Shown here in pieces: positions 21,735-28,000 of a DNA stretch of 29,001 bases. A model generated the notes under the pieces. The model saw only the letters and a list, made by a program, of their open reading frames with translations, did no database searches and was not told the DNA's origin. Origin of the DNA: JAHJFW01 sp038065635 (GTDB taxonomy: Bacteria; Patescibacteriota; Patescibacteriia; 2-12-FULL-60-25); NCBI GenBank assembly GCA_038065635.1, contig JBBTQP010000060.1:1-29001 (forward strand). Reading direction: 5' to 3'. Within the stretch, counting starts at the first letter, position 1, and each line of letters opens with the position of its first letter. The position numbers were made by a program, and so were the translations under genes.

Positions 21735-21818
21735 ATGAAGTCTATAAAGTCCATGAAGTCTATAAAGTCCATAAAGTCTTGGATGACTTTCGACTTTACG
21801 GACTTTATGAACTTTTGA
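21735..21818 (+). CDS. candidate small ORF in the S8-L6 junction (27 aa)
   Basis: ATG 21735 to TGA 21816-21818: MKSIKSMKSIKSIK, then SWMTFDFTDFMNF. It begins 1 nt after the rpsH stop and ends 11 nt before rplF. Compared with the other two copies it shows synonymous changes (TCT for TCC, ACG for ACA) and I to M substitutions while W-M-T-F-D-F-T-D is fixed. The frame ends three codons earlier. As with the others, this may be a side effect of a structured repeat. Confidence 0.33.
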   Translation: MKSIKSMKSIKSIKSWMTFDFTDFMNF

Positions 21819-21820
21819 TT
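21737..21820. repeat. 9-nt-module hairpin, copy 3 (rpsH-rplF)
   Basis: Left arm AAGTCTATA, AAGTCCATG, AAGTCTATA, AAGTCCATA, AAGTC; centre TTGGATGACTTTCGAC; right arm GACTTTACG, GACTTTATG, AACTTTTGA. The arms differ from copies 1 and 2 at several places, mostly keeping A-U/G-U pairing. Confidence 0.88.
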
Positions 21821-21829
21821 TTCTTCTAT

Positions 21830-22381
21830 ATGTCACGTATTGGAAAAAAACCCGTTTTACTTCCAGCCGGCGTCGATGTGACTATCGGTCAGGGTAAAGT
21901 TGACGTGAAGGGACCGAAAGGGATTCTGCATGTTTATATTCCGTCTCCCGCCACGGTTTCGAGTCAAGACGATCCGCGCGCGCTTTTGGTTTCTGTTCCG
22001 GATGAAAGCAATCTTTCGAATAAAGCGATTTGGGGATTGACGCGCCAACTCATCGCGAACGCCGTGGAAGGAGTTCAAACGCCGTTTAAAAAATCACTGG
22101 AATTGGTCGGCGTAGGATTTAAGGTCGCGCAAGCCGGTAGCACGCTCACTCTTGAAGTCGGCTTCTCTCATCCGGTCGTGTTCAAGCTGCCGGAAGGGGT
22201 TGAAGCGACGGTCGATAAACAGGTCGTAACGTTTACCGGTTCGGACAAGCAGCTGATCGGAGAAACTGCGGCACAATTTCGACGCATTCGTCCCCCCGAG
22301 CCTTATAAGGGGAAAGGAATTAAATTCACTACCGAAGTCGTTCGTCGGAAAGCCGGAAAGACGGCTACGAAGTCCGCATAA
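21830..22381 (+). CDS. rplF: 50S ribosomal protein L6
   Basis: 183 aa, standard. MSRIGKKPVLLPAGVDV start, KGPKGIL, two tandem L6 domains, and the signature PEPYKGKGIKFTTEVVRRKAGK at the C-terminus (about residues 155-176). It binds 23S helix 97 near the sarcin-ricin loop. The longer frame starting in the hairpin (21779) is rejected because family homology starts at 21830. Confidence 0.97.
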   Translation: MSRIGKKPVLLPAGVDVTIGQGKVDVKGPKGILHVYIPSPATVSSQDDPRALLVSVPDESNLSNKAIWGLTRQLIANAVEGVQTPFKKSLELVGVGFKVAQAGSTLTLEVGFSHPVVFKLPEGVEATVDKQVVTFTGSDKQLIGETAAQFRRIRPPEPYKGKGIKFTTEVVRRKAGKTATKSA

Positions 22382-22399
22382 CGGAAGAATGAAAATCGT

Positions 22400-22765
22400 A
22401 TGAATACCCAAAGAAAAATACAAGCATCGCGAAAACGCCGTATCGCACGAGTTCGCGCCAAAGTCACAGGAAGCGCCGAGCGTCCGCGGCTTACCGTACG
22501 ACGTTCCTTGAAGCATGTTTATGCGCAGGTGATTGACGATGCCATCGGAAAGACGATTGCCACAGCTTCGGATATCGATTTGGAGAAGGACGCTGTAAAA
22601 GGCAAGAAGAAGGTCGAGGTTTCACAAGCCGTAGGTGCGCTTGTGGCCGAACGCGCTAAAGCGAAGGGTGTAACGTCGGTTGTTTTCGATCGTCGCGATA
22701 AAAAATTTCACGGGCGCATAAAAGCGCTGGCGGAAGGCGCCAGGCAAGGGGGACTCAACTTCTAA
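22400..22765 (+). CDS. rplR: 50S ribosomal protein L18
   Basis: 121 aa, standard. Basic N-terminus RKRRIARVRAKVTGSAERPRLTVRRSLKHVYAQVIDD, SQAVGALVAERAKAKGVTSVVFDRRDKKFHGRIKALAEGARQGGLNF. Binds 5S rRNA together with L5. It follows rplF after 18 nt. Confidence 0.97.
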   Translation: MNTQRKIQASRKRRIARVRAKVTGSAERPRLTVRRSLKHVYAQVIDDAIGKTIATASDIDLEKDAVKGKKKVEVSQAVGALVAERAKAKGVTSVVFDRRDKKFHGRIKALAEGARQGGLNF

Positions 22766-22768
22766 AAT

Positions 22769-23377
22769 ATGTCAGAAAACGCACCACAACCACAGTCGGC
22801 AGCTCCGAAAGCAGGCGGAGGATTCGCCGCGCAACCGGCTCGCGGAGGACGCCGTTCTTTTGGCGGAGGCCAAGGCCAACGCGGACGCGGACCGCGAGGC
22901 GGACGTCCACAGTCCGGCGAGTTTCAGGTCGAGTCCGATTACGAGGAAAAGAATCTGGAAGTAACACGCGTCACGCGCGTCACTAAAGGCGGAAAGCGAA
23001 TGCGTTTTCGAACCCTCACCGTTATCGGAAACAGAAAAGGACGAGTCGGTTTCGGTCTCGCTAAAGGCGTTGACGTCGCAGGTGCTATCGGAAAGGCAAC
23101 TACGCAAGCGCGAAAAGCTTTAATCACCGTTCCTTTGATCAAAGAAACTATTCCACACGCGGTTCTCGCAAAATTTCGAGCGGCTGAAGTATTGCTTATG
23201 CCGGCGCCTCGTGGAACCGGCGTTAAGGCAGGCGGTGCTGTTCGCGCAGTATTGGAATTAGCCGGAGTCGCGAACGTATCCGCCAAGATTCTCGGTTCGA
23301 ACAACAAGATCAACAACGTGAAAGCCACTTTTTTGGCGCTGAAAAAATTAAGAATACCGGAAGCTCGAGTAAAATAA
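22769..23377 (+). CDS. rpsE: 30S ribosomal protein S5 with Gly/Arg-rich N-terminus
   Basis: 202 aa versus about 165. The core starts near residue 58 (KNLEVTRVTRVTKGGKRMRFRTLTVIG) and includes GRVGFGLAKGVDV, PRGTGVKAGGAVRAVLELAGVANVSAKILGS. The first 55 residues are Gly/Arg/Gln-rich (GGRRSFGGGQGQRGRGPRGG), an RGG-like extension that could bind RNA. S5 acts in decoding fidelity at the mRNA entry. It is followed 10 nt on by rplO, so rpmD (L30) is missing. Confidence 0.97.
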   Translation: MSENAPQPQSAAPKAGGGFAAQPARGGRRSFGGGQGQRGRGPRGGRPQSGEFQVESDYEEKNLEVTRVTRVTKGGKRMRFRTLTVIGNRKGRVGFGLAKGVDVAGAIGKATTQARKALITVPLIKETIPHAVLAKFRAAEVLLMPAPRGTGVKAGGAVRAVLELAGVANVSAKILGSNNKINNVKATFLALKKLRIPEARVK

Positions 23378-23387
23378 ATTATTCGAT

Positions 23388-23882
23388 ATGACAATAAGTC
23401 TCCATAACATCGCGCCAGCCAAGGGCTCACGACCGAAGAAATTCCGCGTGGGTCGTGGAAACGCGTCAGGCCGCGGCACCACGGCTGGTCGCGGAACAAA
23501 GGGTCAGCGAGCGCGAACCGGAGGTAGAAATCGTTTGAAGATCAAGGGTATAAAACAGATGCTTTTGGCCTTCCCGAAATCACGCGGCTTCCATAGTGGG
23601 TTTACGCGAGTGTATGATATACGCGTAAATAAGATTATGTCTGCGTTCGCTGACGGAGATCGCGTGAATATCGCCGCTCTCAAACGCAAATACATGGTTC
23701 CGAAATCCGCAATATTGGCGAAGATCGTCGGAGGAGGCGAGGTTACGAAGAAATTGAATCTTGAAGGAATTAAGGTTACGGCATCGGTCCGCGAGGCGTT
23801 GATAGCAGGCGGCTGTACCATTAAGAAAGAATCGGCGAAATCTTCGAAGGATAAGAAATCGAAAAAGACAAGCAAATCGTAA
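23388..23882 (+). CDS. rplO: 50S ribosomal protein L15
   Basis: 164 aa. MTISLHNIAPAKGSRPKKFRVGRGNASGRGTTAGRGTKGQRARTGG is the typical Gly/Arg-rich N-terminal arm, followed by a shortened core (FPKSRGFHSGF..., KYMVPKSAILAKIVGGGEVTKKLNLEGIKVTASVREALIAGG). The tail is Lys/Ser-rich (SSKDKKSKKTSKS). L15 is a late assembly protein of the 50S. It precedes secY by 20 nt. Confidence 0.96.
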   Translation: MTISLHNIAPAKGSRPKKFRVGRGNASGRGTTAGRGTKGQRARTGGRNRLKIKGIKQMLLAFPKSRGFHSGFTRVYDIRVNKIMSAFADGDRVNIAALKRKYMVPKSAILAKIVGGGEVTKKLNLEGIKVTASVREALIAGGCTIKKESAKSSKDKKSKKTSKS

Positions 23883-23902
23883 TATCGGTGTAAAACTGTA
23901 AT

Positions 23903-25180
23903 ATGTTGGAAAAATTGAAATCCGCTTGGCGAGTCAAAGACGTGCGAAACGCGCTCTTGATGGCTTTGGGAGTGATGGTGGTCTTTCGGATTGCGGCTCA
24001 CATACCGCTACCTGGAATAAACTTGGTGGCGCTCAAGAATTTTTTTGAAGCTAACCAAATTCTCGGACTTCTCAACCTGTTTTCCGGCGGAACCATTTCC
24101 AGCTTTTCGGTTGTAGCTCTTGGAGTCGCGCCGTACATCACGGCGTCGATTATTTTTCAGCTTCTCTCGATGATCTTTCCTGCGCTCGAGGCGATTCAGA
24201 AGGAAGGGGAGTCAGGACAGCGACGTATAACACAATGGACGCGTTTACTCACGATACCGCTTTCAATTTTACAATCTTTCGGTCTCTTGTCTTTGCTTCG
24301 CGGCTCGCAGTTTCAGATTCTGACAAAAACCGATCCGTTGCATATAGTGACGATCATCGTCACCGTTACGGCAGGAACAATATTTTTAATGTGGCTAGGT
24401 GAGTTGATTTCAGAGAAAAAGATCGGAAACGGAATTTCGCTTTTGATTTTTGCCGGTATCGTAGCGAGTCTTCCGCAGCAGGCCTCGCAGCTGTTCATGA
24501 CATTTGACCAGTCGCAAATTTTCGTTTGGGGATTCTACATCGTGGTAGCTCTCCTCACGATTTTCGGAGTGGTATTCGTAACTGAAGCCCAACGCAATAT
24601 CCCCGTGCAATACGCCCGTGCGTCGCACGGCGCGGGAACTCTCTCCGGAGGCATATCGTCCAGTCTTCCGCTTCGCGTGAACATGGCCGGCGTGATTCCT
24701 ATCATCTTCGCGATTTCGTTGCTTTTGTTTCCGTCGGTAGTCGCACAATTTTTTGTAAGCGCTCGAACTCCGTGGATCGCGGACGTGGCTCGGTGGGTTA
24801 TAGTAACTCTTCAGAATCAGATCGTGTACGGCGCGTCATATTTCATTTTGGTATTCGCGTTTACGTACTTTTACACCGCCGTTGTTTTTCATCCGGATAA
24901 AATTGCGGAAAACATGCAAAAGCAGGGAGGCTTCATTCCAGGCATTCGTCCAGGTCGTCCGACTGCGGAGTATCTCAATGCAGTCATAAACCGAATAAAC
25001 CTTTTTGGAGCTGGCTTTTTGGGACTTATCGCTGTTCTTCCTTTGCTCGGTCAGGGCATGGGCGGGTCAAAGCTTCTCGCTATCGGCGGAACATCCCTTC
25101 TCATCGTCGTCTCCGTTGTAATCGAATCCGTGAAGCAAATCGAGTCGCAGATCACCATGCGTCAGTACGACGCGTACTAG
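23903..25180 (+). CDS. secY: protein translocase subunit SecY
   Basis: 425 aa with the ten transmembrane segments of SecY. Recognisable parts are IPLPGIN after TM1, the plug region NLFSGGTISSFSVVALGVAPYITASIIFQLL (about residues 51-80), RNIPVQYARA in the cytoplasmic loop that receives SecA or the ribosome, and the GGFIPGIRPGRPTAEYLN loop (about 350-367). It forms the channel for protein export with SecE/SecG. Last gene of the ribosomal cluster; adk follows with its own promoter candidate. Confidence 0.98.
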   Translation: MLEKLKSAWRVKDVRNALLMALGVMVVFRIAAHIPLPGINLVALKNFFEANQILGLLNLFSGGTISSFSVVALGVAPYITASIIFQLLSMIFPALEAIQKEGESGQRRITQWTRLLTIPLSILQSFGLLSLLRGSQFQILTKTDPLHIVTIIVTVTAGTIFLMWLGELISEKKIGNGISLLIFAGIVASLPQQASQLFMTFDQSQIFVWGFYIVVALLTIFGVVFVTEAQRNIPVQYARASHGAGTLSGGISSSLPLRVNMAGVIPIIFAISLLLFPSVVAQFFVSARTPWIADVARWVIVTLQNQIVYGASYFILVFAFTYFYTAVVFHPDKIAENMQKQGGFIPGIRPGRPTAEYLNAVINRINLFGAGFLGLIAVLPLLGQGMGGSKLLAIGGTSLLIVVSVVIESVKQIESQITMRQYDAY

Positions 25181-25245
25181 AACAGGAATCAACTCTCATC
25201 CACTCTGAAAGCATTCGGGGGGATGACAACAAAGAATAGGCGCAC

Positions 25246-25274
25246 TTATCTTAAGGCGGAGAATCTGATATTCT
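25246..25274 (+). promoter_or_regulatory. promoter candidate of adk
   Basis: TTATCT (25246-25251), 17 nt, extended -10 TGaTATTCT (TATTCT 25269-25274), 9 nt before GTG 25284. Within the 103-nt secY-adk gap, which otherwise holds only a degraded palindromic-repeat fragment near 25218-25228. Confidence 0.5.
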
Positions 25275-25283
25275 TTTCTTTCT

Positions 25284-25943
25284 GTGACAAAGAAACGATT
25301 ACGCGTGGTGTTGTTTGGACCTCAGGGCTGCGGCAAGGGGACGCAGGGGCAACTTATCGCCGATCGTTTTGACGTACCGCTCGTCGGCGTTGGAGAAATG
25401 CACCGCAAAGAAATAGCGGAAAATACATCGCTCGGTAAATTGGTAAAACAATACGTGGAAAGCGGAACTCTGGCTCCCGACGAAGTGACGAACGCGATTG
25501 TTGCAAAACAGATGAAGCGGCTTGATCTTTCGAAAGGATTCGTGATCGACGGCTATCCGCGCAACGTTGAACAGGCAATCCATCTCGACCGCATAGCGAA
25601 AGTGAATCTCGCGATCAATATAAAAATATCCGACAAGGAATCCATACGTCGGTTAGAGGGAAGGGTTCAATGCGAGGCGTGTGGCCAGGTTTACCATCTG
25701 ACGGACGCTCCGCCGATACGCAAAGGAGTTTGCGTGGTCTGCGGTCGCAAGCTTACTAAGCGTTCGGATGATACCGAGGACATAATTCGCCAGCGCCTTG
25801 CGAGCTATCATTTTATGACCGAGCCATTAGTCACCTACTATCGTCAGCGCGGAGTTTTGCTGGTTATTAACGGCGAACAGCCGATTCCGTACGTTTTTGA
25901 AGATGTCATGAAAAAGACTGCAAAACTTGGATTTTCGGCGTAG
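25284..25943 (+). CDS. adk: adenylate kinase, zinc-type LID
   Basis: 219 aa, GTG start at 25284 (MTKKRLRVVLFG). P-loop GPQGCGKGTQ (about residues 12-21) with Gln and Cys where Pro and Ala are commoner. The AMP-binding region reads GEMHRKEIAE and VIDGYPRNVEQA. The LID carries CEACGQVYH and CVVCGRKL, four cysteines that fit a zinc site. It catalyses ATP + AMP = 2 ADP. Its position after secY and before map is the common bacterial order. The AMP-lid start (EMH in place of the common DLL) is unusual, but the key Arg residues are kept. Confidence 0.93.
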   Translation: MTKKRLRVVLFGPQGCGKGTQGQLIADRFDVPLVGVGEMHRKEIAENTSLGKLVKQYVESGTLAPDEVTNAIVAKQMKRLDLSKGFVIDGYPRNVEQAIHLDRIAKVNLAINIKISDKESIRRLEGRVQCEACGQVYHLTDAPPIRKGVCVVCGRKLTKRSDDTEDIIRQRLASYHFMTEPLVTYYRQRGVLLVINGEQPIPYVFEDVMKKTAKLGFSA

Positions 25944-25978
25944 TAGCCGATCATTACAATGCGTGTTAGAGTTTTTAT

Positions 25979-26785
25979 ATGGCGCTTATAAAGACAGCGG
26001 AGGAGATAGAAAAACTCAAAGAAGGAGGCGTTTTGCTTTCCAGCATTTTGCGTAAGATAGCATCCGCGTGTAAAGCAGGAGTAACTACAGAATCGTTTGA
26101 TGAATTGGCGCGAAAAGAATTTGAGTGCGTCGGGGGCACGCCGTCTTTTTTGAATTATCAGATCGGACCTGAATATACTCCTTATCCGTCAGCGCTATGC
26201 ATCTCAATCAACGAAGAGGTCGTGCACGGAATCGCGTCCTCAGATCGTATCATCGCTGATGGCGACATCGTGGGGCTTGATATTGGCATGTGGTACAAGG
26301 GTCTGGCGACCGACATGGCGACAACCGTTATCGTCGGCGACGTCACGTCCGAAGTCCGTGCTCTCGTGGCGGATACGCGCGAGTCGTTGGTACGCGCGCT
26401 CTCCGTCGTGAAAGCGGGCGCATTGGTAGGAGAAATCGGCGCAACGATCGAAGATTTTCTTTTGCCCAAAAAATACGGAATCGTCCGCGACCTCGTGGGT
26501 CACGGAGTAGGTCATGCGATCCACGAAGACCCGCAGATTCCGAATTTTCGCGATCCACGCACACCGAGAACAGTCTTGAAAGAGGGGATGGTTTTGGCGA
26601 TCGAACCGATGATTACTTTGGGATCATGGAAAGTTCGATTAAAGAAAGACGGATGGACGATCGTGACGGCAGACGGATCTCCATCCGCGCATTTTGAGTT
26701 GACGATCGTGGTTACAAAAGATGGATACGAATTCATAACTCCATGGCCGGATGGAGGGGACGGAAGTAGTGGAGTAGGAAAGTAG
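25979..26785 (+). CDS. map: type I methionine aminopeptidase
   Basis: 268 aa. The five metal ligands are visible: LDIGM Asp (about 101), ATDMATT Asp (about 112), GHGVGHAIHE His (about 175), AIEPM Glu (about 208) and HFELTIVV Glu (about 239). NEEVVHGIAS carries the substrate-binding His. It removes the initiator Met from nascent proteins. The last residues GSSGVGK are encoded by the start of a GTAGTGGAGTAG repeat, so the C-terminus extends beyond the domain by repeat invasion. It follows adk by 35 nt. Confidence 0.96.
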   Translation: MALIKTAEEIEKLKEGGVLLSSILRKIASACKAGVTTESFDELARKEFECVGGTPSFLNYQIGPEYTPYPSALCISINEEVVHGIASSDRIIADGDIVGLDIGMWYKGLATDMATTVIVGDVTSEVRALVADTRESLVRALSVVKAGALVGEIGATIEDFLLPKKYGIVRDLVGHGVGHAIHEDPQIPNFRDPRTPRTVLKEGMVLAIEPMITLGSWKVRLKKDGWTIVTADGSPSAHFELTIVVTKDGYEFITPWPDGGDGSSGVGK

Positions 26786-26793
26786 GGTAGTAG
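26764..26793. repeat. GTAG-type repeat left of the four-helix-bundle gene
   Basis: AAGTAGTGGAGTAGGAAAGTAGGGTAGTAG in two halves (26764-26778, 26779-26793). The first part is coding for the map C-terminus and contains its TAG stop. It is in inverted orientation to the array at 27154, so the two bracket the gene at 26802. Confidence 0.75.
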
Positions 26794-26801
26794 CAAAGGA
26801 T

Positions 26802-27149
26802 ATGAGCTTTGGGAATCATCGGGATCTGGTTGTATGGCGAAAGTCTATGGACCTTGTTATATTGGTTTATCGACTTACGGAGAAATTCCCAAAACACGAG
26901 CAATATGCGCTTACATCTCAAATGAGACGAGCCGCAGTTTCCATCCCAAGTAATATTGCAGAAGGTAGACGTAGAGGAACGGAGAATGAGTTTCGTCATT
27001 TTTCACGAATAGCACTTGGATCGGCCGCTGAACTTGAAACTCAGATAGAAATTGCTTTTCGTCTAGAATATGATAACGCAGAGTCATTTAAAGGGAGTAT
27101 GGATCTTCTTGATGAGGTGTTACGTATGTTGAACAAAATATCTTTCTGA
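26802..27149 (+). CDS. four-helix-bundle protein (23S rRNA IVS / S23 type)
   Basis: 115 aa. HRDLVVWRKSMDLVILVYRLTEKFPKHEQYALTSQMRRAAVSIPSNIAEGRRRGTENEFRHFSRIALGSAAELETQIEIA matches TIGR02436: a hydrophobic first helix, F-P-x-x-E-x-Y-x-L-x-x-Q-x-R-R-A-x-x-S-I-x-x-N-I-A-E-G and S-x-x-E-x-x-T-x-I. The founding members are encoded in 23S rRNA intervening sequences and the fold is shared with the Avd protein of diversity-generating retroelements; function is unknown. It stands alone here, bracketed by inverted 15-nt repeats. AAAGGAT just before ATG is a weak ribosome site. Confidence 0.92.
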   Translation: MSFGNHRDLVVWRKSMDLVILVYRLTEKFPKHEQYALTSQMRRAAVSIPSNIAEGRRRGTENEFRHFSRIALGSAAELETQIEIAFRLEYDNAESFKGSMDLLDEVLRMLNKISF

Positions 27150-27153
27150 AATC

Positions 27154-27221
27154 ACTACTTCCCTACTCACTACTTCCCTACTCACTACTTCCCTACTCAC
27201 TACTTCCCTACTCACTACTTC
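27154..27221. repeat. 15-nt tandem repeat running into the assembly gap
   Basis: Four full and one partial copy of ACTACTTCCCTACTC (27154, 27169, 27184, 27199, 27214), perfect, then Ns. The unit is close to CACTACTCACTACTC before fusA. The true copy number is unknown because the array meets the gap. Confidence 0.93.
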
Positions 27222-27321
27222 NNNNNNNNNNNNNNNNNNNNNNNNNNNNNNNNNNNNNNNNNNNNNNNNNNNNNNNNNNNNNNNNNNNNNNNNNNNNNNN
27301 NNNNNNNNNNNNNNNNNNNNN
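27222..27321. other. assembly gap (100 N)
   Basis: Exactly 100 N, the usual placeholder for a scaffold gap. It begins inside a tandem repeat, so the break is probably caused by that repeat. The true length and any gene in it are unknown; adjacency of ruvX to the four-helix-bundle gene is by scaffolding only. Confidence 0.98.
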
Positions 27322-27328
27322 CCTATTT

Positions 27329-27724
27329 ATGCGTGTTCTAGGCATAGACTACGGATCAAAACGCGTCGGCGTCGCGCTGGGCGACACAGAATCGTGCATT
27401 GCGTCACCGTGGTCAATAATAGAGGTCGACAGCCGCTTGGAAGTTTTGCGGCGGATTATGGATTTCGTAAAGAACGAAGGCGCGGAAAAGATAGTAGTCG
27501 GAGTTCCGCGTCCCCTTGGCGACCAAAAATTTGAAAATGAGCAGGTCAAAGAAGTCCGGATTTTTATCAAAGATTTGGAAGCGCAAGGAATCTCCGTTGA
27601 AGAAGCCGATGAGACATTGAGTAGCAAGCTCGCCGCCGGACAGATGGTTGAACGCGGAGAAAAAGGAAAACGCGACGATCTCGCGGCCGCCGCGATTTTG
27701 CAAGGGTGGTTGGAAAGGCGATGA
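27329..27724 (+). CDS. ruvX: RuvX/YqgF family Holliday junction resolvase-like nuclease
   Basis: 131 aa, standard. RNase H-fold motifs: LGIDYGSKRVGVAL (about residues 4-17) with the first catalytic Asp, KIVVGVPRPLG (about 55-65), VEEADETLSSKLAA (about 92-105) with a catalytic Glu/Asp pair, and GKRDDLAAAAILQGWL (about 113-128) with the last Asp. The family processes the 5' end of 16S pre-rRNA and/or Holliday junctions. Its start lies 7 nt after the gap, so the upstream context is not visible. Confidence 0.94.
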   Translation: MRVLGIDYGSKRVGVALGDTESCIASPWSIIEVDSRLEVLRRIMDFVKNEGAEKIVVGVPRPLGDQKFENEQVKEVRIFIKDLEAQGISVEEADETLSSKLAAGQMVERGEKGKRDDLAAAAILQGWLERR

Positions 27725-27735
27725 TGTTTAGCTTA

Positions 27736-27764
27736 TTGTGTAGCTTTGATTTTTTTGCTACGAT
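27736..27764 (+). promoter_or_regulatory. promoter of the DUF6922-AbiEii pair
   Basis: TTGTGT (27736-27741), 17 nt, extended -10 TGcTACGAT (TACGAT 27759-27764), 8 nt before ATG 27773, so the transcript would be leaderless or nearly so. Confidence 0.6.
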
Positions 27765-27772
27765 TCTATCGT

Positions 27773-28000
27773 ATGAAATTCAGACAATCTTTGTTTTGGG
27801 ACACGAATCCGCGCAAAATTAATATAAATAAAAATGCGTCTTATATCATTGAACGCGTGCTTGAATTCGGTCGTGACGACGAAGTGCGCTGGTTATGGAA
27901 AACCTATGATAAACCAGCAATAAGAAAGGTGATAACCAAATCAAGAGGATTGCGCCCACAAACGAGATCATTATGGTCGCTTCTGCTAAAAGCCCGGTAA
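27773..28000 (+). CDS. DUF6922-like small protein, putative antitoxin partner
   Basis: 75 aa. FRQSLFWDTNPRKI, YIIERVLEFGRDDEVRWLWKTYD and RGLRPQTRSLWSLLL follow the pattern of small proteins encoded upstream of AbiEii-type nucleotidyltransferases (L-F-W-D ... I-I-E-R-V-L-x-x-G ... W-L ... Y ... R ... L-s-x-r-t-x-x-f-W). ATG 27773 preferred over TTG-type starts further up because the -10 box intervenes. The last 28 nt overlap the next gene. The role as antitoxin is inferred from position. Confidence 0.78.
   Translation: MKFRQSLFWDTNPRKININKNASYIIERVLEFGRDDEVRWLWKTYDKPAIRKVITKSRGLRPQTRSLWSLLLKAR

Noticed and set aside
27154..27221. CRISPR array
   Set aside because: The 15-nt units are contiguous, with no spacers and no cas genes.
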